Below, in pieces: positions 24,727 to 33,093 of a stretch of 56,299 bases of DNA. The translations under genes and the position numbers were made by a program. The notes under the pieces are model-generated. The model was given only the letters and a program-made list of their open reading frames with translations. It was not told where the DNA came from and ran no database searches. Source of the stretch: Sediminimonas qiaohouensis DSM 21189 (GTDB taxonomy: Bacteria > Pseudomonadota > Alphaproteobacteria > Rhodobacterales > Rhodobacteraceae); assembly GCF_000423645.1 (NCBI RefSeq), contig NZ_AUIJ01000016.1:1-56299 (forward strand), given 5' to 3'. The stretch's first letter is position 1. Each line of letters opens with the position of its first letter.

Positions 24727-26664
24727 ATGTTTCGACCAGACACTGACATTCGGCGTTCAAGCACACTGGCCGCTTTCCTGAAAGATTGTCATACGGACAG
24801 TTACGAGGATCTTGCCAGCCGGGCCAACACCGACCCGGACTGGTTCTGGGGCCGGATCATCGACTTTACCGGCATCCGGTTCAATCGCCCCTACACGCGG
24901 TTACGGGATATGTCCGAGGGGCCGGAATCGATCCGATGGGCCGTCGGCGCTGCCCTGAACTTGACGGAGACCTGTCTCGATGCCCGCATCGAGACAGGTC
25001 TGGGCGACAAGACCGCGATCGACTGGGTCGGCGAGGATGGAAGCCGCCGCCGCTGGACTTATGCCGAACTCGCCGCCGAAGCCGCGCGCGTCGCTTCAGC
25101 CCTTGCCGCGCGGGGGGTAGGGCCGGGTCAGGCGGTGGGTATCTACATGTCGATGATCCCCGAGATTCAGGCCGCGCTTCTGGGCATCGCGCGGCTTGGC
25201 GCCATCGCCGTGCCGCTGTTTTCCGGCTTCTCGCCCCCCGCCATCGTGTCGCGTCTGAACGATGCCGGGGCGGTGGCGGTGTTGACGACGGATGCAACCC
25301 CCAGACGGGGCAAGCCGGTCTGGATGGAGGCCAGGCTGACCGAGGCGTTGAGAGAGGTGCCTTCGGTTCATACGGTGTTCAGCCTGCGCCGGTTCGGCGG
25401 TGCCGTGGCCGATCCTGCCCGCGATCTCGACTGGACCGAAACCGTGGGGGCTGCCAGCCCGGATTTTGCGGCTGTTCCCGTCGCGTCCGAAGACATCTTC
25501 CTGATCACCTATACCTCGGGTACGACGGGTCGGCCCAAGGGCGTCGTGCATACCCATTTGGGTGTGCAGGCCAAGGCCACGGCCGATTTCCTGCTGTGTC
25601 TCGACATGAAACAGGATGACCGGCACCTCTGGATGACCGACATGGGCTGGGTGATGGGGCCGCTTACCCTTTTGTCCGTGCTGCTGTCGGGCGCGACGCT
25701 GGTGCTGGCCGAGGGCGCGCCGTCGATGCCCGGCGATCCGTTTCGGTTGTTGCGGCTCGCCTCGGATATGGAGGTGACCCACATGGGCGTCGCCCCGACC
25801 CTGGTGCGGCAGTTCATGACGCAGGATCGCGCACCGCTGGCTGACTATGACCTGTCGGCGCTGCGCATTGTCGGCTCGACCGGCGAGCCCTGGACCGATG
25901 ACGCCTGGCTTTGGCAACTTGACCATATTTGCCGCCGCCGCGCGGTGCCGCTGAATATCTCCGGCGGGACCGAGCTTTTCGGCGCGATCCTGACCTCGAC
26001 CGTGCTGCACGAAATCAAACCCGGCGGGTTCTCCGCCGAGGCGCTGGGTGTCGGAGCGAAAGTGCTGCGCGAGGACGGCAGCGAAGCCGCGCCGGGCGAA
26101 GTGGGCGAACTGGTGGTGACGCAGCCGCCCTTGGGCCTGACCCCGGCCATCCGGGGCGACCGCGAGCGGTATATCGAGACCTACTGGTCCACCTTCCCCG
26201 GCATCTGGCGGCACGGCGACTGGGTGCGCCGCGATGCGGACGGCACATGGTATATCTTGGGGCGTTCCGACGACACGCTGAACATCGCCGGCAAACGCAT
26301 CGGCCCGCCCGAGATCGAGGCGGCCCTGACCGGGACGGGACGGGTGGTGGATGCCGCCGCCATTGCCGCGCCCGACGAGATCAAGGGCGTGGCCGTGATC
26401 TGTATCTGTGTGGCGGCTCCGGGTGTGTCGCCCGACGCTGCCCTCGTCGAACAGCTCAAGGACCGGGTCGGAGAGGTCGTCTCCAAGCCCTTCCGCCCGC
26501 GCGAGATCCATTTTGTCGACGCGCTGCCGAAAACCCGCACCATGAAAACGATGCGCCGGATCGTGCGCGCGGCCTTCCTGGGTGAAGACCCGGGTAATCT
26601 GTCAGCGGTGAGCAATCCCGAGACGATGGTTGCCATCGCTGCTCTTGGAAAGGAAACGGAATGA
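24727..26664 (+). CDS. AMP-forming acyl-CoA synthetase (acetyl-/acetoacetyl-CoA synthetase-like)
   Basis: Activates a carboxylic acid to its CoA thioester through an acyl-AMP, 645 aa. N-terminal ACS-type cap (DWFWGRIIDFTGIRFNRPY), P-loop TYTSGTTGRPKGVVHTH (about 260), YWSTFPGIWRHGDW, hinge GRSDDTLNIAGKRIGP (about 515) and C-terminal catalytic Lys in LPKTRTMKTMRR. AAAGGTGATG precedes the start. First candidate of three ligases in the window; it resembles the acetyl/acetoacetyl group in length and N-terminus, though the true acid could be larger. Its stop overlaps the next gene by ATGA. Confidence 0.9.
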   Translation: MFRPDTDIRRSSTLAAFLKDCHTDSYEDLASRANTDPDWFWGRIIDFTGIRFNRPYTRLRDMSEGPESIRWAVGAALNLTETCLDARIETGLGDKTAIDWVGEDGSRRRWTYAELAAEAARVASALAARGVGPGQAVGIYMSMIPEIQAALLGIARLGAIAVPLFSGFSPPAIVSRLNDAGAVAVLTTDATPRRGKPVWMEARLTEALREVPSVHTVFSLRRFGGAVADPARDLDWTETVGAASPDFAAVPVASEDIFLITYTSGTTGRPKGVVHTHLGVQAKATADFLLCLDMKQDDRHLWMTDMGWVMGPLTLLSVLLSGATLVLAEGAPSMPGDPFRLLRLASDMEVTHMGVAPTLVRQFMTQDRAPLADYDLSALRIVGSTGEPWTDDAWLWQLDHICRRRAVPLNISGGTELFGAILTSTVLHEIKPGGFSAEALGVGAKVLREDGSEAAPGEVGELVVTQPPLGLTPAIRGDRERYIETYWSTFPGIWRHGDWVRRDADGTWYILGRSDDTLNIAGKRIGPPEIEAALTGTGRVVDAAAIAAPDEIKGVAVICICVAAPGVSPDAALVEQLKDRVGEVVSKPFRPREIHFVDALPKTRTMKTMRRIVRAAFLGEDPGNLSAVSNPETMVAIAALGKETE

Positions 26665-27515
26665 TTACTGTCTTCGGAGCCACCGGCACCACCGGTGCCC
26701 CCCTTGTCGATAGGCTACTGGAAAAGGGCGGGAAAACGCGTGCCGTCACCAGCGATCCGTCCAAGCTCGAAAAACTCAAGGCCAAGGGATGCGAGGCCGT
26801 CCTAGCGAATTTCACCGACCCCGCTGCGCTGGAACGGGCCTGTGCCGGGGCGGACAGGATCTATCTGGTGACGCCCGCGCATCTGGACATGCGCCGCTGG
26901 AAAGCCAATGCGATCGCTGCAGCCAAGGCCGCAGGCGTTCGCCATGTCGTTCTGGCCACCGGGCTTGGGGCGTCGCCCAAGGCGGGGCTGACCTTCGGCA
27001 AGTGGCATTCCGAAACCCAGGAATTGCTGAAGGAAAGCGGCCTTGACTGGACCTTCATCCAGCCGACCTATTTCATGCAGAACCTGCTGTGGCAGGCCGA
27101 CAGCATCGCAAGGGACGGGGTGTATTACGACGATCTGGGCGGACCCGTGGCCTGGATCGACGCCCGCGACATAGCCGATGTCGCCGCCGAGGCGCTGACC
27201 TGCGCGGGCCACGTGGGCAAGGGCTATGGCCTGACCGGCCCCGAAGCCCTGACCGGCGAGGATATCGCCGCTGTCCTGTCCGAAGTGACAGGCCGATCCA
27301 TCACCTCTGCGCCTCTCGCGCCTGAGGACGCCAAAGCAGCGATGGTCGCGAACCGGATGCAGGACGAGGTCGCCGCGGCCATGGTGGAACTGGCTTCCAT
27401 CGCGCCCAAAGGCTACCTCGGGAGCATCGAGACCACGGTCAGCGACGTGCTCGGACGCCCGGCGCTCCGGTTGCGCGAATTCGTCGCCGAGAATCGGGAT
27501 GCTTTCGTCCAGTGA
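26661..27515 (+). CDS. NmrA-like NAD(P)-binding protein (atypical SDR)
   Basis: 284 aa with N-terminal GATGTTGAPLVDRLL nucleotide-binding loop, ATGLGASPKAG and IQPTYFMQNLL, typical of NmrA/HSCARG or quinone-reductase-like atypical SDRs. It lacks a YxxxK catalytic pair, so it could be a redox sensor or a reductase of unknown substrate. Co-translated with the CoA ligase (ATGA overlap). Last gene of the 23853-27515 unit. Confidence 0.85.
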   Translation: MITVFGATGTTGAPLVDRLLEKGGKTRAVTSDPSKLEKLKAKGCEAVLANFTDPAALERACAGADRIYLVTPAHLDMRRWKANAIAAAKAAGVRHVVLATGLGASPKAGLTFGKWHSETQELLKESGLDWTFIQPTYFMQNLLWQADSIARDGVYYDDLGGPVAWIDARDIADVAAEALTCAGHVGKGYGLTGPEALTGEDIAAVLSEVTGRSITSAPLAPEDAKAAMVANRMQDEVAAAMVELASIAPKGYLGSIETTVSDVLGRPALRLREFVAENRDAFVQ

Positions 27516-27626
27516 CCTAACGGCGGCGCCGCGATACCGCGAACCTGCCCGGTCTGCGAATGCAGGCGCCCTGGGCGATTATCCATTCGGGTTCCGGGGT
27601 TCCGACTCAAGAAATGACATCACGCC

Positions 27627-27807
27627 GTGACGCAATTCGAGCCCAAGAACCCCGACTTTGACGCGCGCGCGTCAGTTTCAACCGCCAGAGGGTGATGCAC
27701 ATCCTGGGGATCGGCATTGCCGAACTGTCGCCCGGCCATATCGTTCTGAAGATGGCGCGCCCAGCCCGCATGGCCTCGGGCGGTATCGCATCCTCCCTCG
27801 CTCTGAT
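27627..27807 (+). pseudogene. Remnant of a PaaI-family thioesterase gene
   Basis: From GTG 27627 one frame reads VTQFEPKNPDFDARA. A one-base shift near 27670 then gives SFNRQRVMHILGIGIAELS (about 27672-27730), continuing PGHIVLKM and ending in GGIASSLA near 27800. Together this is the usual N-terminal half of a PaaI-like thioesterase (FEPRNPDF..., ...SF.RQ.VM..LG, ...HGG). The His of the HGG motif and the C-terminal half are missing, and the sequence runs into the 3' end of the convergent fadH-like gene. It fills most of the 295-bp gap 27516-27810. Confidence 0.6.
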
Positions 27808-27810
27808 GTT

Positions 27811-29844
27811 TCAGAGACTTTGCGCCAGACGCACCCCTTCATCGATCGCGCGCAGCGCGTCGAGTTCGGCGGCCTCCTTCGCCCCGCCGATCATCGTGAC
27901 GGTGACGCCGCGCGCGCCAAGTTCGTCGGCCAGGGCGCGCTCCGGTTCCTGCCCGGTGCAGAGCACGATCGTATCGGCGGCAATGATCTTCGGTTCTCCG
28001 TCCATCAGAATATGCAGCCCTGCGTCGTCGATGCGTTCATAAACCACGCCGCCCAGAGCCGCGACTCCATGCTTGCGCAGTGCGTTGCGCAGGATCCAGC
28101 CCGTGGAGACGCCAAGCCCCGCGCCCGGTTTCGAGGTTTTTCGCTGAAGCATCACAACCTTGCGACGCGATGATTTCGGGGCCAGCGGATCGCCCGCCAG
28201 AGCGCCCGACGTGGCGAACTCCGGGTCCACGCCCCATGTCTTGCAGAACGCGTCGGTGTCGTGGGCCTCGGCCGGTTTGGTCACCAAGAACTCGGCCACG
28301 TCATGGCCGATGCCCCCTGCCCCCATCACCGCGACGGTGTCGCCCGCCGGGTGCGCGCCGGACAGAATCTCGGCGTAGGTCGCCACACTGGGATGATCGA
28401 CGCCCGGCAGATCGGGAATACGCGGCGTGACCCCGGTGGAGATGACGACATGGTCAAAGCCGGTCAGATCGTCCGGCCCGGCCCGCTGCCCTAGGCGCAG
28501 CTTGACGCTGTGCTTTTCCATCTGGCCGAAATAATACCGCAGGGTTTCGTCGAATTCGTCCTTGCCCGGTGCCGCGCGCGCCAGCGTCAACTGACCGCCC
28601 AGCTTGTCTTGCGCTTCGAACAGGGTAACGTCATGGCCCAGCCTGGCGGCCTCGGCGGCCGTGGCCATGCCAGCGGCTCCGCCGCCGACCACGGCGACCT
28701 TCTGCGGAGAGTCTGTCGGCGTGTCGCGGAATTCGGTTTCGCGCCCGGCCCGCGGGTTGACCAAACAGCTGACCGGCCGATCCGAAAAGATGAAGTCCAG
28801 ACAGGCTTGATTGCAGGCGATACAGGTATTGATCTCGTCGGCGCCGCCCTCGCGTGTCTTTCTCACGAAATGCGGATCGGCCAGAAAGGGCCGGGCCATT
28901 GAGATCATGTCGGCCTCGCCAGAGGCAAGGATATCCTCTGCAAGCGCGGGCGTGTTGATTCGGTTTGAGGCGACCACCGGGATGGACACCGCAGCCTTTA
29001 CGTTGGCCGCCGCCTGACGCCAGGCGCCGCGCGGAACCGGATAGGCGATGGTCGGCACGCGCGCCTCGTGCCAGCCGATCCCGGTGTTCAGAATATCCGC
29101 GCCCGCTGCCTCGATCTTGCGGGCCAGGTCTGCGATTTCACCGGCGGGCGCGCCGCCCTCGACCAGATCGGCGGCCGAAATCCGGTAGATGATGAGAAAG
29201 TCGCGCCCGCAGCGTTCGCGCACCGCGCGGACGATCTCGACCGGAAAGCGGTGGCGGTTCTCGGCGCTGCCACCCCAGTCGTCGTCACGCTTGTTGGTAT
29301 GGGTGACGGTGAATTCGTTGATCAGATAGCCCTCGGAGCCCATGATTTCGACGCCATCGAACCCCGCTGCCTGCGCATTGGCGGCCGCATTAGCGAAATC
29401 TTCGATGGTGCGGCGGATGTCGGCATCGGTCATTTCTCGTGGGACAAAACGGTTGATCGGCGCGCGAATCGGGCTTGGGGCGACGCAGTCTTCGATCTTG
29501 GCATAGCGCCCTGCATGTAAAATCTGCGCGCAGAGCAGGCTGCCTTCGGCCTGGACCGCCTCGCAGATCGGGCGCAGGCTTTCCGCCTCCTCCGGATCGT
29601 CGATACGTGGACCTTCGGGATCGAATATGCCGTCGGCATTAGGAGAAAACCCGCCCGTGACCAGAATGGCCGCCTCTCCCCGCGCCCGTTCGGCGTAAAA
29701 GGCGATCTGCTTGGCAATGCCGTCAGGCTCGGACTCCAGCCGGGTATGCATCGATCCCATGATAACCCGGTTTCGCAACATGCGCTGGCCCGCGCGGATC
29801 GGCGAAAGCATGGTCCCGAAGCTTTCCTCTTGAGTGTCTGTCAT
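27811..29844 (-). CDS. fadH: FadH-like 2,4-dienoyl-CoA reductase (OYE-family FMN/Fe-S/FAD flavoprotein)
   Basis: 677 aa from ATG 29844 (GAGGAGG 9 nt upstream). N-terminal old-yellow-enzyme TIM barrel: LRNRVIMGSMHTRLE, ILHAGRYAK, GFDGVEIMGSEGYLINEF, GIGWHEARVPTI. Then 4Fe-4S cysteines CIACNQACLDFIF..SCLVNP (about 345) and a C-terminal FAD/NAD domain with VAVVGGGAAGM (about 385) and VMGAGGIGHD. Reduces conjugated dienoyl-CoA, needed to degrade unsaturated chains, or possibly an alicyclic enoyl-CoA. Transcribed alone, divergent from operon C and sharing its operator. No residue loss noticed. Confidence 0.92.
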   Translation of the reverse strand: MTDTQEESFGTMLSPIRAGQRMLRNRVIMGSMHTRLESEPDGIAKQIAFYAERARGEAAILVTGGFSPNADGIFDPEGPRIDDPEEAESLRPICEAVQAEGSLLCAQILHAGRYAKIEDCVAPSPIRAPINRFVPREMTDADIRRTIEDFANAAANAQAAGFDGVEIMGSEGYLINEFTVTHTNKRDDDWGGSAENRHRFPVEIVRAVRERCGRDFLIIYRISAADLVEGGAPAGEIADLARKIEAAGADILNTGIGWHEARVPTIAYPVPRGAWRQAAANVKAAVSIPVVASNRINTPALAEDILASGEADMISMARPFLADPHFVRKTREGGADEINTCIACNQACLDFIFSDRPVSCLVNPRAGRETEFRDTPTDSPQKVAVVGGGAAGMATAAEAARLGHDVTLFEAQDKLGGQLTLARAAPGKDEFDETLRYYFGQMEKHSVKLRLGQRAGPDDLTGFDHVVISTGVTPRIPDLPGVDHPSVATYAEILSGAHPAGDTVAVMGAGGIGHDVAEFLVTKPAEAHDTDAFCKTWGVDPEFATSGALAGDPLAPKSSRRKVVMLQRKTSKPGAGLGVSTGWILRNALRKHGVAALGGVVYERIDDAGLHILMDGEPKIIAADTIVLCTGQEPERALADELGARGVTVTMIGGAKEAAELDALRAIDEGVRLAQSL

Positions 29845-29882
29845 TATGAACATCCTCCTCACAAATTCGCTTGATCTGCATT

Positions 29883-29896
29883 CTAACACTTGTTAG
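29883..29896. promoter_or_regulatory. TetR-type operator copy 5
   Basis: CTAACACTTGTTAG, with all CTAAC/GTTAG half-site bases matched, lies between the fadH-like gene (start 29844) and the dehydrogenase at 29940. It also argues against the upstream start for the dehydrogenase, whose open frame runs through this site from 29871. Confidence 0.7.
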
Positions 29897-29939
29897 ATTT
29901 ATGGGAAGAACAAAATTTCGGTCATGGGGAGTGGTGCCG

Positions 29940-31121
29940 ATGCAATTCCAGCCAGCAGAAGATCAAAAGGCGTTTCGCGAAACCGCGAAGCGCTTTGCCA
30001 CCGAGAAACTGGCACCAAGCTATCAGGAGCGCGCAAGCGGCCACAATTTTGATCGTGCGCTGATCAAGGAGATGGGTGCACTGGGTCTGATCGGCGCCGA
30101 TTTGCCCGAAGAATTCGGCGGGCTTGGCGAAACATCGGTCACCTCCGGGTTGATCGTCGAAGAGATCGCCTACGCGGATTTCAACGCAAGCTATATCCAG
30201 CTTCTGGGCTCTCTGATGGGCGGGATGGTTGCCGAGCACGCCTCCAAGGACATCGCTTCGGAATGGGTGCCCAAGGTTGTTTCGGGGGACGCCGTCATCG
30301 GCTTGGGCCTGACCGAACCGCGCGGCGGATCGGATGCGGCGAACCTGATCCTGAAGGCGGAAAAGTCCGGAAACGGCTGGCGGCTGAATGGCGAGAAGAC
30401 CTCCATGAGCTTTGCCAGTCAGGCCGATGCCGCCGTGGTGTTCGCACGCACCGGCAACCCTGACGGCGGGGCGCGCGGGGTCAGCGCCTTTTTCGTCGAC
30501 CTGAATCAGGACAGCATCAGGCGCACCCATTTCGACGACATCGGCACCAAGCCCGTCGGGCGCGGATCGGTGTTCTTCGACGATGTCTTCGTGCCGGCCG
30601 AAAACATGATGGCCGAACAGGACCGCGCCTTCGGCACGATCATGGCGGGGTTCGACTATTCCCGCGCGCTGATCGGGCTGGAATGCCTTGGCGCGGCGCA
30701 GGCGTCGGTGGACGAGACCTGGGCCTATGTCCAGGAACGCGAGGCGTTCGGCGCGCCCATCGTGCAGTATCAGGGCGTCAGCTTTCCGCTGGCCGAGGCC
30801 GAAACCCAGCTGACCATGATGCGCCAGCTTTGCTATTATACGCTGGATTTGCGCGACCGCGGCCTGCCCCACACCTCCGAGGCGGCGATGTGCAAATGGT
30901 ACCTGCCCAAAACTGCCTGCGAGATCCTGCACCAGTGCCTGATCCTGCACGGGCATTATGGCTATACCACCGACCTGCCGCACCATCAGCGCTACAACGA
31001 CGTTCTCGGGCTGCAAATAGGCGACGGCACCGCGCAGATCCAGAAGCTGGTGATTGCCCGCGAAAAAGCCGGACGGATGGCACTGCAATACGATAAGAAG
31101 GCGAAGGGAGCGGCGAAGTGA
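29940..31121 (+). CDS. Acyl-CoA dehydrogenase (AliB/cyclohexanecarboxyl-CoA dehydrogenase-like candidate)
   Basis: 393 aa from ATG 29940 (GGGGAG upstream). Motifs LTEPRGGSDAANL, LHGHYGYTTDLPHHQRYND. The helix-G position is not Glu (FDYSRALIG). The C-terminal catalytic loop is IGDGTAQIQK, i.e. Asp where most family members have Glu (YEGT). First gene of the eleven-gene operon C. Together with the BadH-like SDR and the crotonase that follows, it could desaturate an alicyclic carboxyl-CoA, but that substrate is an inference. Overlaps the next gene as GTGA. Confidence 0.88.
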   Translation: MQFQPAEDQKAFRETAKRFATEKLAPSYQERASGHNFDRALIKEMGALGLIGADLPEEFGGLGETSVTSGLIVEEIAYADFNASYIQLLGSLMGGMVAEHASKDIASEWVPKVVSGDAVIGLGLTEPRGGSDAANLILKAEKSGNGWRLNGEKTSMSFASQADAAVVFARTGNPDGGARGVSAFFVDLNQDSIRRTHFDDIGTKPVGRGSVFFDDVFVPAENMMAEQDRAFGTIMAGFDYSRALIGLECLGAAQASVDETWAYVQEREAFGAPIVQYQGVSFPLAEAETQLTMMRQLCYYTLDLRDRGLPHTSEAAMCKWYLPKTACEILHQCLILHGHYGYTTDLPHHQRYNDVLGLQIGDGTAQIQKLVIAREKAGRMALQYDKKAKGAAK

Positions 31122-31897
31122 GTGATCCGGTCGCAGTAACTACCGAAGGCAACGTCGGCATTATAGAGCTGGCGCGCCCCGAGAAATTTAATTGCCTGTC
31201 CCTGCAAGTGCATGAGTGCATCGCTGCCGCGCGCGAAAGGTTCGAGGCCGATTGGGACATCCGGTCGATTCTGATCCGGGCGCAAGGAAAGCACTTCTGC
31301 ACCGGCGCCGACCTGACCGAGGTGAAAGGCAAACTGAACGATCCCGCCGCGCTGGACCATTTCATTGCTTTCGGCATGAATAACCTGCGCGCGCTCGAAA
31401 CCTCCTCCCTCCCTGTCGTCGTGGCGGTGCAGGGGTTGTGTCTGGCCGGCGGGATCGAACTGATGTTGGCATGCGACGTGTGCTTCGGGGCCGAGACCGC
31501 GCAATTCGGCGATCAGCATGCGCAATTCGGTCTGATCCCCGGCTGGGGCGGCTCGCAGCGGCTGACACGATTGATGGGTCAGCGCTGGGCGCTCGATCTG
31601 ATGTTCTCGGCCCGCTGGCTCAAGGCGGACGAGGCCAGGGAGGCCGGCCTGGTCAACTATGTCGTACCGGATGCGGATCTGCATCAGGCCGCGCTGGAGT
31701 ATTGCCAGAAGATCGCCACCCGGTCGCGCCCCGGTATCGCCGAGATGAAGCGTCTGGCACGGGAAGGGACAGACCTTGGCATCGACCAGCAGATGCGGCT
31801 TGAGCGCGACGCCGCCGTGCGCGCCCTGCCCGGCGATGATGTCGCCGAAGGGCTTGATGCTTTCGAAAACCGCCGGACCCCCGCTTTCAAGGGCTGA
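31118..31897 (+). CDS. Crotonase-family hydratase with Asp/His active-site variation
   Basis: 259 aa; GTG start at 31118 overlapping the preceding stop. Oxyanion hole FCTGADLTEV and GLCLAGGIEL. At the hydratase Glu positions it has FGDQHAQFGLIPGWGGSQRL (His) and ALDLMF (Asp). The FGDQHA..GLIPGWGGSQRL pattern marks a distinct crotonase subgroup; the later crotonase at 51919 has the related LGDAHSNFG. Probably hydrates a ring or branched enoyl-CoA (BadK-like step), though the mechanism must differ from classical crotonase. Confidence 0.88.
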   Translation: MSDPVAVTTEGNVGIIELARPEKFNCLSLQVHECIAAARERFEADWDIRSILIRAQGKHFCTGADLTEVKGKLNDPAALDHFIAFGMNNLRALETSSLPVVVAVQGLCLAGGIELMLACDVCFGAETAQFGDQHAQFGLIPGWGGSQRLTRLMGQRWALDLMFSARWLKADEAREAGLVNYVVPDADLHQAALEYCQKIATRSRPGIAEMKRLAREGTDLGIDQQMRLERDAAVRALPGDDVAEGLDAFENRRTPAFKG

Positions 31898-31906
31898 GAA
31901 GACACC

Positions 31907-33067
31907 ATGGATTTCATTCTGAACGACGAACAACGCCAGATTTACGACTATGGCGGCCAGCTGGCGCAGAAATTCGACAATGCCTATTGGCTGGATCACG
32001 CCCGCAGGCATGAATTCCCGCAAGAGATGTTCCGGAAGATTGCCGATGACGGTTTTCTGGGGATCATGGTGCCCGTGGAATACGGCGGTGCCGGTCTTGG
32101 CATGACCGAAATGGCGCTGTTCATGGAAGGCACCGCCAATCACGGCATCCCGCTGCTGATGATGGTGGTCGGTCCGACCATGTCGCTGGCCCATATCGCC
32201 AGCCACGGCACCGAGTTCCAAAAGAAAGAGCTGCTGCCGGCCGCCTGCCGGGGCGATATCCAGTTCTGCTTCGCGATCACCGAACCGGGGGCCGGATCGA
32301 ACACGATGAAGGCCACCACGCTGGCCAAACGCAGGGGCAACCGGTTCAGCCTGTCGGGCGAAAAGACCTTCATCACCGGCGCCGAGGTGTCGGATTATTG
32401 CCTGGTGGTGGCACGGACCAAGCCGCATACCGAGGTCAGCCGCAAGACCGACGGCTTCACCCTCTTTGCTGTCGACCTGAAGAAAAAGGGCGTCGACAAG
32501 CAGCGGGTGAAGATCTCGATCCCCCTGCCAGAGGAGCAATGGACGCTGTTCTTCGACGAGGTGGACCTGGGCCCCGAGGATATTGTCGGCGAGGTGGACG
32601 AAGGATTCTCGATCCTGTTCGACAGCCTCAACCCCGAGCGGATCATCCTCGCCGCGCTGTGCTGCGGCATCGGCCGGTTCGCCCTGAACAAGGGCGTGGC
32701 CTATGCCTCCGAGCGCAACGTCTTCGGCCAGCCGATCGGGGCGCATCAGGGCGTGCAGCATCCGATGGCCAAGGCCCATACGGCGGTAGAGATGGCCAGT
32801 CTGATGACCCGTCGCGCGGCATGGGAGTTCGACAACAAGCTGCCGGCAGGGGCGTCTTCGAACATGGCCAAATACGCCGCTGCCGAGGCCGGGATCGACG
32901 CCGTGGACGCGGCGCTTCAGGCCCATGGCGGGTCGGGCTTTACCGAAGATACGGGGCTCTACGAAATGTATCCGCTGGTACGACTGCTGCGCACAGCACC
33001 CGTGAACCGCGAACTGTGCCTCAGCTTTATCGGCGAAAAGGTCATGGGCCTGCCGCGATCCTACTGA
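31907..33067 (+). CDS. Acyl-CoA dehydrogenase
   Basis: 386 aa. ITEPGAGSNTM, FITGAEVSDYCLVVAR, LQAHGGSGFTEDTGLYE. The C-terminus is RTAPVNRELCLSFIGEKVMGLPRSY with no YEGT-type loop, and Glu in LNPERIIL (helix G) is the likely base. The same C-terminal pattern occurs in the 40795 dehydrogenase and in the right-edge pseudogene, so these three form one subfamily. Lies 9 bp after the crotonase in operon C. Confidence 0.92.
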   Translation: MDFILNDEQRQIYDYGGQLAQKFDNAYWLDHARRHEFPQEMFRKIADDGFLGIMVPVEYGGAGLGMTEMALFMEGTANHGIPLLMMVVGPTMSLAHIASHGTEFQKKELLPAACRGDIQFCFAITEPGAGSNTMKATTLAKRRGNRFSLSGEKTFITGAEVSDYCLVVARTKPHTEVSRKTDGFTLFAVDLKKKGVDKQRVKISIPLPEEQWTLFFDEVDLGPEDIVGEVDEGFSILFDSLNPERIILAALCCGIGRFALNKGVAYASERNVFGQPIGAHQGVQHPMAKAHTAVEMASLMTRRAAWEFDNKLPAGASSNMAKYAAAEAGIDAVDAALQAHGGSGFTEDTGLYEMYPLVRLLRTAPVNRELCLSFIGEKVMGLPRSY

Positions 33068-33093
33068 TCGCGCGGCCCGGAAGGGAGGACGAC

